A stretch of 64,000 nucleotides of DNA from Acidicapsa acidisoli (GTDB lineage Bacteria; Acidobacteriota; Terriglobia; Terriglobales; Acidobacteriaceae): contig NZ_JAGSYI010000002.1 of the NCBI RefSeq assembly GCF_025685625.1, positions 1,054,001-1,118,000 of the forward strand. The letters run 5' to 3'. Positions 25,501-33,529 of this stretch are shown here, piece by piece. The number at the start of each line of letters is the position of its first letter. Position 1 is the first letter of the stretch. The position numbers were made by a program, and so were the translations under genes. The notes under the pieces were generated by a model. The model had not been told where the DNA came from. It was given only the letters and a program-made list of their open reading frames with translations, and did not search any database.

Positions 25501-26868
25501 AAGATGTCGATACGGCGGAGCGGCAAGCATGGTCAGGATGGTGTCCAATGACACGCCGTTGAGATTGGCGCGGACCATGCCTGTCGGCACGGGCCATGAT
25601 TTGTGAGCACGCCGCAAGGCTAGCTGTGCGGCAGGAGTCGGCGTGAAGTCGAGCCAGTTTTCGAACTGAAATTCCCCATCGACTTCCCCACCCTGCACCA
25701 GACGGGTCCGGATATCCGAGATAACCAACTGCTTCGCATCCGCACGGAAGCGAGCGGTAAGGGTGCTCTGCGCATCGACAACGGGATCACGGTAGTGAAC
25801 GGAACTCGATGCAAGATCGCCTGTTACACCAAACTGCGCGCCTCGTCCGGAAGCGGAAGCGTTAAGGGTAACGACCCCCTCTCGCACGAAGAAGAAGCCG
25901 GTGTAAGGCGCCAGGACGCGCAAGTCCACCTGGCCGCTCGCCTGCCCCTGCCAGGCGGGATGAGCGAAATCAGTCAGCGTCCCTTTCAGCGATAGTGTCT
26001 GATCCAGAGCTGCCAGGCGCAGACTGTCCAGTTGCACGCTGTCGTGAAAGAGCGTGAGCGAAGCATCGAGCCGGCTCTTCGGCGGCGTGAAATTCCCTTG
26101 CGCGAAGCCCAGATCGCCGAGGCTGAGCAGAACGCGGTAGCTCCCTGCCGGGTTCGGCTTCGCCGCTCTGGTGTTGGTCGGGCCAATCGCCGCGCCGCTG
26201 TCTGGAACCCAGCTTAGCTGCAAATTTGCGTCGCGAGCCTGCAGATCCAACGGAACAACGAGGTCGGCGATATGCAGCGTTCCCTGTTCCACGGCAAGCT
26301 GGCCGATCTGTGCATCGAAGAGCGTGTCCATCGCCGGTTTGGTGGACTTGCGCGTTCGGCGCGGATGCGGCTGATTCGTCGATCCGTCCGAATAGACGAT
26401 CAGATGAAACTCCGGCCGCAGGATCTCCGCTTCGCGCAGGATGATGCGCGGCGAAAAGGTGGAGGTGAACAGGTCAAGGATCGCAATTTGAAAACGGAGC
26501 CGGTCGACATGCGCGTAAGGCGCTTCATTGGCGCCTTCGAGGCCATGAATCGTGATGCCATCCGCCTCAACGCGCAGATGGAGCAGGTCCCAATGGAAGG
26601 CGCCCATCTCTACCCTGCCGCCGGTGGCGTCCGTGAGTTGCGCGATCACGCGATGGCGCACCGTGTCTTCAAAGGCGGCTGAGCTGGCCCAGTAATACAG
26701 CCCGATCACGAGTCCGACCAGGATCAGGACAACCACTCCGAAGGAAATCCCAAGATGCCGCTTCCATCGCCATTTGCGACGAGTCGGCGGATGGGTGGAA
26801 GACGGCGTCGCCTCGGGTTCGATCACTTCGCCTGTTTCAGGAGCGCCCGGAACATTGGAAGTTGTCAC
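22594..26868 (-). CDS. tamB: TamB-family translocation/assembly protein (DUF490)
   Basis: The 1424-residue protein has one N-terminal transmembrane anchor (about 38-62), then a very long beta-rich region of alternating hydrophobic strands, and a conserved C-terminal DUF490 domain ending in MVVKIRRRFK. TamB-like proteins span the periplasm as a hydrophobic groove and work with an Omp85 partner in outer-membrane protein assembly or phospholipid transport. The gene overlaps the SurA-like gene by ATGA and is the third member of the unit Omp85, SurA-like, TamB. The length is near E. coli TamB (about 1260) but longer. Confidence 0.9.
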   Translation of the reverse strand: MTTSNVPGAPETGEVIEPEATPSSTHPPTRRKWRWKRHLGISFGVVVLILVGLVIGLYYWASSAAFEDTVRHRVIAQLTDATGGRVEMGAFHWDLLHLRVEADGITIHGLEGANEAPYAHVDRLRFQIAILDLFTSTFSPRIILREAEILRPEFHLIVYSDGSTNQPHPRRTRKSTKPAMDTLFDAQIGQLAVEQGTLHIADLVVPLDLQARDANLQLSWVPDSGAAIGPTNTRAAKPNPAGSYRVLLSLGDLGFAQGNFTPPKSRLDASLTLFHDSVQLDSLRLAALDQTLSLKGTLTDFAHPAWQGQASGQVDLRVLAPYTGFFFVREGVVTLNASASGRGAQFGVTGDLASSSVHYRDPVVDAQSTLTARFRADAKQLVISDIRTRLVQGGEVDGEFQFENWLDFTPTPAAQLALRRAHKSWPVPTGMVRANLNGVSLDTILTMLAAPPYRHLGLDTVVSGPATAQWTGLAQDLAIGGQLALAPSGTTIPGEAPVQGFVDGTFHADAGSINVRAMDVKLPHSRVQGEGSLGVFPITRASEMELVFQSTDLSEFDSILRTLELKQGNRVGSAALPVALKGEAQFRGQFNSSWLTPRVEGHLTASNIGIEIPSANTDPNAALSFLDWDSIDVDGLYTPASIVIHHGLLRRGAASLTVQGHLDADDPEYKIGDTEPEFDARSVLSLKADAEQFPLSELLPLAGISAPIAGKLSASVSLQGQLGTDAGSNGLSGTGNVDLDKLTVYGESIDHIHAVGSVGGQQLKITSLTARQSSGKNGGQFTATGSYDLAHKSFKVDARGSAIDLASISEVKSAGVTIAGRVGFTAIGDGAIADPHFVAHATVSNVSVAGEPVADLHLSATAAQRALRYDLNSHQSTGDFTAHGETSLKTDYLTQASLQFSKFDIGALLKLLHITGINGQSNLEGTANISGPLAHPEKLRGEAKLNDLAVVVEGVHLASKGAAHATLMEGVARLDPLEITGEDTDLKLHGSVAITGKRELDLQADGSVNMRLAETLDPDLIASGATNFQLQAHGSMTDPILQGRVEFKNASLALQDFPNGLSQIQGTLEFNQNRLEVRSLTAMSGGGQLSVAGYLGFQHGLYADLSATGKAIRLRYPQGVSSLADANLRLQGPQNNLLLNGTVMVTRFAINSDLDIAALTAQTGAAQPIVSPDAPSNHLRLDVHLTSAPQLNFQNAYAKLAGDVDLHLRGTLASPSLLGRISLTEGSTTISGTKYELQRGDINFSNPVRIQPIIDVDATARVEDYDITIGLHGSSDKPRLSYRSEPPLPEADIIALLALGHTQDEGTTYSGQTQQQAGDNPMTDALLGGALNATVSNRVQRLFGTGAIKVDPNFIGTLGNSTARVTVVEQIGNNLTFTYASNVNTTTQQLIQAEIAINRHVSLVLTQDESGIFSMVVKIRRRFK

Positions 26869-27698
26869 GGTCTGCCTCCCTTCCCGGGCGATGCGCTCTC
26901 TGCCGGTGCGCTGGGCGATGCTTCCGCTCCTGACTCGGGCGGAGCCGCGTCGCGCAACGCGGGATCGAGAATCTCAACCTGGCCCTGATCCTGAAGACTC
27001 TTCACCCAGTCGCCCAGCAGAACATTCACCTTCTGCTGCAAGAGAATCTCTTGAATCCGCGGGGAAAGCTTCTCTAAAGATGGTGCGTCTTCAGGCTTTG
27101 CATACTTCGGAACCAGCGTCTCCTGATAGTACTTCCGAATCTCGTCCGGCAGGATGCGGATGCCGCTGCGGAAGCGCATTTCGATGAAGCGGAGCAGCGC
27201 CATCCGGCGCGCCCAGTATGCGGAAACCCGTTCCGGAGTAAGACCGAGCGTGGCTAGATACGAGGACCATCCCTCTGCGGTGGCGCAATCGTGGCTCTTG
27301 CAGGCCGGCAGGCTCTGGCGCAGCTCAGCAAGAGAGTCCTCAAGGTCCTTCGGCGTAACGTCGAGGCCCTGCGGATCTTCCAGCAGAATCTGCTGTTCGA
27401 TAAGGGTACGGGTGATCATTCGCTCGAGCGCCTTCGCGCGAGTGAAATCGACGCGGGTGCCGATCGGCAACAGGCGGAAGAGGCGCATCTCCAGATCGAT
27501 ATCGCTGGCCAGGATCACCTGGTTGTTGACGACCGCAACAACGCTGTCCAGTGTCTCAGCGTGCGGCGCTGTTTCCGGCTCTGGACTCGCAGGCGCGGAG
27601 TCAGCCTGCGCGTGAGCCGGCACAACGCAACAAATCAGCAGGAGCAACGCCGCGGCCTGGGCCGCGCAATGGACTGCGATCGTTGCATTGATCCGCAT
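26865..27698 (-). CDS. SurA-like periplasmic chaperone without PPIase domain
   Basis: The 277-residue protein has a signal peptide (about 1-30, VVPAHAQA) followed by the SurA N-terminal domain pattern LDSVVAVVNNQVILASDIDLEMRL and long helices. The C-terminus is Pro/Ala/Ser-rich. No parvulin-type peptidyl-prolyl isomerase domain is visible, so it should act as an unfolded-OMP chaperone rather than an isomerase. Its ATG overlaps the Omp85 stop by one base (TGATG), and its own stop overlaps the tamB start, giving strict translational coupling in an outer-membrane assembly operon. Confidence 0.82.
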   Translation of the reverse strand: MRINATIAVHCAAQAAALLLLICCVVPAHAQADSAPASPEPETAPHAETLDSVVAVVNNQVILASDIDLEMRLFRLLPIGTRVDFTRAKALERMITRTLIEQQILLEDPQGLDVTPKDLEDSLAELRQSLPACKSHDCATAEGWSSYLATLGLTPERVSAYWARRMALLRFIEMRFRSGIRILPDEIRKYYQETLVPKYAKPEDAPSLEKLSPRIQEILLQQKVNVLLGDWVKSLQDQGQVEILDPALRDAAPPESGAEASPSAPAESASPGKGGRP

Positions 27699-30600
27699 CA
27701 GAAGCTTTGCCCCAGGCTGAAGAAGAAGTTGAAATGCGCACCTTCGCCTTCGTACGGGTTGGTTAGGTTCGTGTCTGTGATCGTGTTGTAGGTCACAGGA
27801 TAGATCGGAGGGTTGAGATTCCAGCTGAAATCGACACGCACCGGCCCAACCGGCGTGTGATACCGCAGGCCGAGTCCGAGCGCATGCGAGAAATAGTTAA
27901 AGCTGCAAGTGCCTTCCGTGCCGGTCGATGTGACCGTTCCGGTCGGCGGCCCTGGCGCCAGGTCGCGGCATCCCGCGCGGTCCTGCTGGCGGAATCGTAA
28001 AAAGCTGGGCCAGACATCGCGTGAGTTGTCGAAGACGTTGCCCATATCGTGAAAGAGCACGAAACTCACAGAGTTACCGACATACGGCAAAGTCGGCGGC
28101 GGCATGCGCAACTCGGTCGAATTTACGAATACGGCAGCGCCACCGATGGGAAAGCCCGACTGAGGATCACGCGGACCGGCGGAGTTGACGCCGAAGCCGC
28201 GATGGGAGTTGCCGCCGCCGGCGTAAAGCCGCTCCGGCAAGGGAATGCTCTCATCCACTGCGTTACCGTAAGCCCGCTCCTGCCCGTAGCGCGTGTTACG
28301 CGCCAGAACGAAGCGATGATGGTCCAGATCGTAGTAACTGGAGTTGGACGCGTCCAACTGGTTGAAGTTGGCCTCCGAATCGAAGATTGCCGAAGAGATG
28401 AACTCCTGAAAGCTCGTGTAGGTACCGCGATGAGCGTCCAGCGGGGCGTCGCGTGTATCACGAATCCATGTAAAGCTCGGGCCGCCTACGCGCACCGCCT
28501 GCAACAGAAGGGGAATCTCCGTGATCGGCAGCGCGACGCTGTCCTGGTTCACCTTTACCCGGCGATATACGAACTGGTAGATGAAGGTATTGGCCTTGCT
28601 GAACAGCGTGTGTTCGCCGTTGAACTTCTCCGTCAGGCGCAGGCTGCCTTCCAGTTGCGAGGCGCTGTAGGTAACAACATCCTGACTGTTGTTGTAGCCC
28701 GCAGAGAAACTGAAATTGAAGTTCCTGGCGCCGAAAACATGGGGATACTGGTACACGAATTGGACCCGCTGCTCCAGCAGGCCTAGATTCCCGCGAACGG
28801 AAACGGTCTGGTCGCGGCCAAAGAGATTGATGCGGCTCAGCTCAAGGACTCCGCGTGGACTCGCGCCAACTGTTCCATTCGGGCCGGGAGAGCTCCCTCC
28901 GTTCACGGTGCCGGTCTGCACCTCAAAGCCGCCTCCGTAACTGAGATCCCATCGCCGGGCCTCGGTCGTCTGCAGCAGGACGGTCTTGCGCGGTTCCTCG
29001 CCCGTGGGATTTTGAATCACGGGACTGACCTCGTTGAAGAGCGCCAGGTCGTACAGATTGCGCTGCGTATCCAGAAGCGCCGATTGATCGAGTGGCTCGC
29101 CTTCTTTCATCGTGATGCCGTGCGCGATGGTCTGCGGCCGGGTGTAATGCAGGCCTGTGATCATCAGGCCGCGCAGGAAAACCTGCTCACCTTCGCGAAT
29201 GTGAAAGATAATATCCACCTGGCCGGAGGCTCCAGTCTGTTTATCCGGCTGCTGATTTTCCTGCGTCTGCTTGTCTGTTTTCTGTGTACCCTGAGGCGCG
29301 GCCTGGGCGACATCGACCTGGGCCTGATCGAATCCGCGGCTGAGGTAGTAGGTGAGCAGGGCCTCGCGATCGCCAGCCAGGCTCTCCGGCGAAAGCGGCT
29401 GCCCCGGAGCGGTATTCAGGAGCTTTGTCAATTGAGCCGGCGCAATTCGCTCTGTTCCCTCAAGCTGCACGGAATGAATGCGCTCCTGTTGCCCTTCTTC
29501 GATGTGGTACACCACGTCGAGGCCGACGAGCTTGCCGTGTGCCCGGCTTCGACTCTGGCTCTGGTCCTGACTCTGACTCCGGCTCTGACCCGCGCCAGGT
29601 TGCGCCCCGTTGCCCTGGCCTCGATTGTCTTCGTCCAGAATCTCAGGCGTCACCTTCACGTGCGCGAATCCGTTGTTCTGGTAAATGGCTTCCAGGGAAC
29701 TCACATCGGTATTGACGAGAGACTGGTTGTAGACACCCTCACGATCAAAGGCGTCCCGCGCGCGCACGCTTAGCCGTTCCTGCAGCGTGGGCAGATCAAA
29801 GTATTTGGCGCCGGCAATCGTTACGCTGCCCACGCGATGCCGCGCACCCAACTGCACGTGGAAGGCAATATCGACCAGATCGGCACTCGGAGGCTTCTGC
29901 TCATGCTGCACCTTCACGTCAAAGAAACCAAGCCGCTGACAGTAGTTCTGAAGCCGCCGGCTGCCTTCGTTAAGGAGGTCTTCATCCACGCTTCCTTCTT
30001 CGTAGATCGGCAATAGCTTGCGCATCTTCGCATCGCTCAGCTTGACGCCGTCAACGGAGACATGGACGACCGGCCCGCGATTGGCGAAAAACTGATAATC
30101 CACCGCTTTGTTCGCGACGATGTACTGCTTCGACTCTTGCCTGACCTCGGCCTCCAGCCGCTGCTCCTTTCGGTAGTGATTCTCCACACCGTTGAGCGCC
30201 CTCGAAGTGGTTTCCTGGTCGACGGTATGCCCTGATTTCAGCTTCGAGTAGCTCCGGAATTCCTCCGGCGTCAGTCCGCTTTCTCCACTCACGGACACGG
30301 CTCCAATCTTCGCGTGCGGCCCGGAATCGACGGTAAAAGCGATATCCACAAGCTGGTTCTCCGGGTGCTGGGAGAGCGAATACGAAAAAACCGGCTCATA
30401 GTAGCCGCTGTCGGCCAGCGAATGCCGCATCGCCGCCTCGGCGCGGTCCAGACCGGAGGCGACGAAGCGAGTACCGGGCGTCAGACGGCTGATACGGGCC
30501 AGCAGGGAGTTGGTGTTGCTGCCTTTTGCTCCGTTCACGCTGACCAGGCCGATAAAAGTCCGTGGCGTTCCACGAAAAACGAGTACCACGCGTCCGTCCG

Positions 30601-31180
30601 CGATGCTTCCCTGCGCCGTAATCGAGTCATACAGGCCGGACGCGTAAAGCCGGCGCAGACTTTGGCGAACGTTCTCGGCGCGAAGCGGGACGTTTGGCTG
30701 CTGCGGCAACTGATCCGGCAGCGGAGCGAGCCGCGGCGCGGCGACTCCTTCGAAGTCAATGCGCAAGACCGTCTTCCCCTCCAACGCCTCAAGCCGGTCC
30801 TCGGCCGTTTGCTCGCTCCCCGCGAAATCGCCCTCATAGGGGCGTGGACTGGCTAGACTGGCCGGCCTGGCTGCGGAATTTGATTCCGATGCAGCCCCTT
30901 CCTGCTGCGGCGACGGAGCATCGGGAAGAGATTCGCTCCCGGCCGACTTGTCAGTCGACGGTTGGCGAGTTTCCGGACCGATTGCCTGCGCGACGGCTGC
31001 GAATCGGCCATTTCCATCCAGCGTTCCCAGTAGACAGGCAAAAAACAGGCCTGTAACGCGGAGCGGGCCTCCGCGAAAGCCCGCGCGAGATTTAGTCCGG
31101 TTCGTGGGCTCCTTTTTCGCTTTCACTGTGAACAGAATGGCTCCAAATCTCCAAAACACGAGCGACTTCCCGTCATGCAT
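27698..31180 (-). CDS. Omp85-family outer membrane assembly protein (BamA/TamA-like) with seven POTRA repeats
   Basis: The protein is about 1160 residues. After a signal region and a Pro/Ser/Ala-rich linker (to about 130), I count seven POTRA-like units at about 137-207, 209-289, 291-371, 372-448, 449-567, 568-690 and 690-770. A 16-strand-type barrel follows (about 770-1160), ending in a C-terminal Phe (FFFSLGQSF). POTRA 5 and 6 carry low-complexity Gln/Ser-rich insertions. The barrel has the expected RGF motif region (HRGFGVNS). BamA of E. coli has five POTRAs and TamA three. The first gene of the coupled unit, it probably inserts outer-membrane proteins. ATG 31180 is plausible; a GTG at 31126 before a better signal peptide, or a TTG at 31279, are alternatives. 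Confidence 0.88.
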   Translation of the reverse strand: MHDGKSLVFWRFGAILFTVKAKKEPTNRTKSRAGFRGGPLRVTGLFFACLLGTLDGNGRFAAVAQAIGPETRQPSTDKSAGSESLPDAPSPQQEGAASESNSAARPASLASPRPYEGDFAGSEQTAEDRLEALEGKTVLRIDFEGVAAPRLAPLPDQLPQQPNVPLRAENVRQSLRRLYASGLYDSITAQGSIADGRVVLVFRGTPRTFIGLVSVNGAKGSNTNSLLARISRLTPGTRFVASGLDRAEAAMRHSLADSGYYEPVFSYSLSQHPENQLVDIAFTVDSGPHAKIGAVSVSGESGLTPEEFRSYSKLKSGHTVDQETTSRALNGVENHYRKEQRLEAEVRQESKQYIVANKAVDYQFFANRGPVVHVSVDGVKLSDAKMRKLLPIYEEGSVDEDLLNEGSRRLQNYCQRLGFFDVKVQHEQKPPSADLVDIAFHVQLGARHRVGSVTIAGAKYFDLPTLQERLSVRARDAFDREGVYNQSLVNTDVSSLEAIYQNNGFAHVKVTPEILDEDNRGQGNGAQPGAGQSRSQSQDQSQSRSRAHGKLVGLDVVYHIEEGQQERIHSVQLEGTERIAPAQLTKLLNTAPGQPLSPESLAGDREALLTYYLSRGFDQAQVDVAQAAPQGTQKTDKQTQENQQPDKQTGASGQVDIIFHIREGEQVFLRGLMITGLHYTRPQTIAHGITMKEGEPLDQSALLDTQRNLYDLALFNEVSPVIQNPTGEEPRKTVLLQTTEARRWDLSYGGGFEVQTGTVNGGSSPGPNGTVGASPRGVLELSRINLFGRDQTVSVRGNLGLLEQRVQFVYQYPHVFGARNFNFSFSAGYNNSQDVVTYSASQLEGSLRLTEKFNGEHTLFSKANTFIYQFVYRRVKVNQDSVALPITEIPLLLQAVRVGGPSFTWIRDTRDAPLDAHRGTYTSFQEFISSAIFDSEANFNQLDASNSSYYDLDHHRFVLARNTRYGQERAYGNAVDESIPLPERLYAGGGNSHRGFGVNSAGPRDPQSGFPIGGAAVFVNSTELRMPPPTLPYVGNSVSFVLFHDMGNVFDNSRDVWPSFLRFRQQDRAGCRDLAPGPPTGTVTSTGTEGTCSFNYFSHALGLGLRYHTPVGPVRVDFSWNLNPPIYPVTYNTITDTNLTNPYEGEGAHFNFFFSLGQSF
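29541..29592 (-). repeat. Low-complexity Ser/Gln/Arg/Asp repeat in the Omp85 gene
   Basis: Imperfect GACTCTG/GGCTCTG units encode an SRSQSQDQSQSRSR tract inside POTRA 5, between two well-folded parts. Such short repeats are prone to length change by slippage; in-frame change would only alter a linker. Confidence 0.6.
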
Positions 31181-31623
31181 CCGAGAAGCACCGTTACCCC
31201 AACCAGAATCCCAGTGGCCACTCGGAACCCAGGCCACCCAAAACGCGCGAAGGCAAGGGAATCCGGTCAATCCTACCAAATACCTATCGCCGCCCCCTGA
31301 TCTGTTTCGGACGCGGCGAGGAATCCGTTTTCGCGCACCAAGGTTCTCTTTTTCAACGCCGTTCGGGTTCGCCGACAGATCCAGAATCAGGCCCCATCGG
31401 ACGGTACCCTATTGCGCTTAACCGCTGCTCCCTATACTAATAACCTCAAGCGAACTACGCCGGGGCAAATGCTCGCAGCCCGCTCCGAGCCTGGTTCACG
31501 ATCTGGCAGACATCCCGGGGCATTCGCCAGGCCGGATGAAGCAAAGCCTCAACAGCGACTGGTCAAGTGCTCAGCCTTGCATTTGGACGGACAGATGCAC
31601 CTTTTAGGTTCGAAGGACTCCCA
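31181..31623. other. Divergent intergenic region between the Omp85 operon and the sigma factor gene
   Basis: The 443 bases must hold the promoters of the outer-membrane assembly operon (minus) and the sigma/anti-sigma operon (plus). No credible gene is seen. One plus-strand promoter candidate is listed at 31412-31438. A sigma-E-type element (GAACTT and TCTGA) was not found, so control of the Omp85 operon by the adjacent sigma factor remains only a possibility. Confidence 0.4.
31412..31438 (+). promoter_or_regulatory. Possible sigma70-type promoter of the sigma factor operon
   Basis: TTGCGC (31412-31417) and TATACT (31433-31438) are separated by 15 bases. The -10 is good; spacing is short. 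It would give a leader of about 180 bases before the sigma gene. Confidence 0.35.
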
Positions 31624-32457
31624 ATGGGCTTATCGAAATCCCCCGGCGTGACTGACACTGATCTCCCGGCCGCTGATGCAACTGAGACCGCCAAGGCCGA
31701 AACGGGTTACGATCCGGTCCGAGAAAGCGCTCAGACGCAAACCGCCGAGAATGCATCCAATACTCAGGAGCAGGAGGATTCTTCAGACCGCGACCGATCA
31801 GAAGGTGCGCGGACGGATCGCTCCGAAGAATCAGTTCCGGCATCTACTGGACCGGCGAAAACGCAGGATGCAGGCGCGGAAGGCGAATCGGCGGAAGCTG
31901 TCATCCTCGCCCGGGCACAATCGGGGGATCATGCGGCATTTGCCCAGCTCTATTCGGCTCATAAGCGCCGGGTCTATTCCTTATGCCTGCGCATGTTGGG
32001 CAACGTAGCAGAAGCCGAGGACCTGACGCAGGAGTCTTTCTTGCAACTGCATCGGAAGATCGCAACATTTCGTGGCGATTCAGCTTTCTCGACCTGGCTG
32101 CACCGCCTTACTATCAACGTGGTGCTGATGCACCTTCGACGTAAGGGCCTGAATCTCATCTCGTTGGATGAGGCGCTTGATCCTTCGCCAGACCACGGTC
32201 CCGCGCGCAGCTTTGGGGCGCCGGATTTGCGTCTGACTGGCTCGATCGATCGCATGACACTGGAAAAAGCGGTGGAAAGCCTCCCGGCGGGATACCGTCT
32301 TATTTTCGTCCTGCATGATATTGAAGGATATGAACATAACGAAATCGCAACCTTGCTTGACTGTTCCATTGGAAATTCAAAGTCTCAGCTCCATAAGGCC
32401 CGAATGAAGTTGCGGGAAGCGCTGCGCGCCCCTGCGGATGAGGAGATGGCCAAGTGA
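31624..32457 (+). CDS. ECF-type RNA polymerase sigma factor (RpoE-like)
   Basis: The 277-residue sigma factor has region 2 at about 105-180 (FAQLYSAHKRRVYSLCLRMLGNVAEAEDLTQESFLQLHRK, then GDSAFSTWLHRLTINVVLMHLRRK) and region 4 at about 210-265 (LPAGYRLIFVLHDIEGYEHNEIATLLDCSIGNSKSQLHKARMKLREAL). An acidic, Thr/Ser/Glu-rich N-terminal extension of about 90 residues before region 2 is unusual. The ATG at 31624 has AAGGA about 7 bases upstream. It overlaps the anti-sigma gene by GTGA, the usual arrangement for a sigma factor held by its cognate regulator. Confidence 0.92.
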   Translation: MGLSKSPGVTDTDLPAADATETAKAETGYDPVRESAQTQTAENASNTQEQEDSSDRDRSEGARTDRSEESVPASTGPAKTQDAGAEGESAEAVILARAQSGDHAAFAQLYSAHKRRVYSLCLRMLGNVAEAEDLTQESFLQLHRKIATFRGDSAFSTWLHRLTINVVLMHLRRKGLNLISLDEALDPSPDHGPARSFGAPDLRLTGSIDRMTLEKAVESLPAGYRLIFVLHDIEGYEHNEIATLLDCSIGNSKSQLHKARMKLREALRAPADEEMAK

Positions 32458-32744
32458 CCCAACCCCAGGATAGGTACCGCACATCAGAAGAAGTCAAAGA
32501 AATCAATCGGGACATCCTCGACGCAGATTGCGCCAGATTTCAGGCCAGTATGCCGGAACGCGTCGGCGCAGGCGAGGAGTTACAGGCAGATCCCCACATG
32601 CTTACCTGTGAGCGATGCAGCGCACTGGTGCGCGAACTCGAGTACATTGCTGAAGTAGCGCGCCAACTGATGCCCATCGAAGAAGAGCCCCGCGACGAGC
32701 TCTGGGCCAATATTCAATTGGCGATCGAGCGCGGAGACGCCTGA
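32454..32744 (+). CDS. Soluble zinc-type anti-sigma factor
   Basis: The 96-residue protein has a His-x3-Cys-x2-Cys motif (PHMLTCERCSALVRELEYIAEVARQL), the core of zinc-binding anti-sigma (ZAS) domains, with an upstream Cys in DADCARF. No transmembrane segment follows, so it would act in the cytoplasm, perhaps sensing redox or zinc. The GTG start overlaps the sigma factor stop. Because it is so short, it may lack a separate sensor domain. Confidence 0.7.
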   Translation: MTQPQDRYRTSEEVKEINRDILDADCARFQASMPERVGAGEELQADPHMLTCERCSALVRELEYIAEVARQLMPIEEEPRDELWANIQLAIERGDA

Positions 32745-32745
32745 A

Positions 32746-33360
32746 ATGCCGTCTGGGAATTCGGATCGAGTGCCGATTGAGCTTGCCGTAGAAGCACCTG
32801 CCGGAGTGCGACGGATTGTATTGACTGGATTTATGGGCGCGGGAAAGACGACGGTCGGGCGCTTGCTGGCCCGGCGTCTATCTTGGCAATTTCTTGACGT
32901 CGATGCCGAGATCGAAGCCACCACGGGAACCACAATCGCGCAGATCTTCCAGAATCGCGGCGAACCCTGGTTCCGTCAGTTCGAACAGGAGACAATCCGC
33001 CGGCTGCTGGCCTCCGAATCGCTCGTCCTCGCCCTAGGCGGCGGCGCAATCGAAGATTCGCACACCCGCAACCTGCTTCTAACCGGGGACGGCACGCGCC
33101 TGGTCCATTTGGAGGCCACTCTTGAAACCGTTCTCACCCGCTGCCGGGGAACGGAACCGCTGAGACCCGTCCTGCAGGACCGGGACAATCTCGAAGATCG
33201 CTACCGGCGCCGTCTGCCACTCTATCGCGCATCACACTTGACCGTCGCGGTCGATTCCCTGCCCCCGGGCGCGATTGTGGAGACCATTCTCGAATCGATC
33301 GGGTCAAACCAATCAATCGGTCAGCCGATCGTCGGCCAAATCAAGGAGCTGCAACGTTAA
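32746..33360 (+). CDS. aroK: Shikimate kinase
   Basis: The 204-residue enzyme phosphorylates shikimate for chorismate synthesis. Walker A is GFMGAGKTT, followed by DVDAEIE for shikimate and Mg binding, FRQFEQETIRRLL, the GGGAIED loop and the substrate Arg in EPLRPVL. It begins one base after the anti-sigma stop, so it is probably read from the same transcript. This is a surprising partner for a sigma factor. A hairpin with a short T tract follows. Confidence 0.93.
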   Translation: MPSGNSDRVPIELAVEAPAGVRRIVLTGFMGAGKTTVGRLLARRLSWQFLDVDAEIEATTGTTIAQIFQNRGEPWFRQFEQETIRRLLASESLVLALGGGAIEDSHTRNLLLTGDGTRLVHLEATLETVLTRCRGTEPLRPVLQDRDNLEDRYRRRLPLYRASHLTVAVDSLPPGAIVETILESIGSNQSIGQPIVGQIKELQR

Positions 33361-33375
33361 GGAAGGAATCCGAAA

Positions 33376-33404
33376 GGAAATCCGGCCCGGATTTCCTGCC
33401 TTTT
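33376..33404 (+). terminator. Probable terminator after aroK
   Basis: GGAAATCCG and CGGATTTCC (arms 33376-33384 and 33388-33396, loop GCC) form a perfect 9-base stem, followed after TGCC by four T. The T tract is short. Confidence 0.5.
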
Positions 33405-33529
33405 GGCAAAACTGGTTGGACCCTTACCATAGTGCGGAAGCATCCAAGTTTCAGCCTTGCTATCATCAGGATAGTTTGCGCCTTACAGAAAACCGGCGGC
33501 GTTGCCGCAAGTGAGGTCTTCCCTTCCGA

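Noticed and set aside
33415-33529. A small gene between aroK and ctaB
   Set aside because: The open frames here cross the terminator-like hairpin or run into ctaB in another frame, and none has an SD or a pattern.
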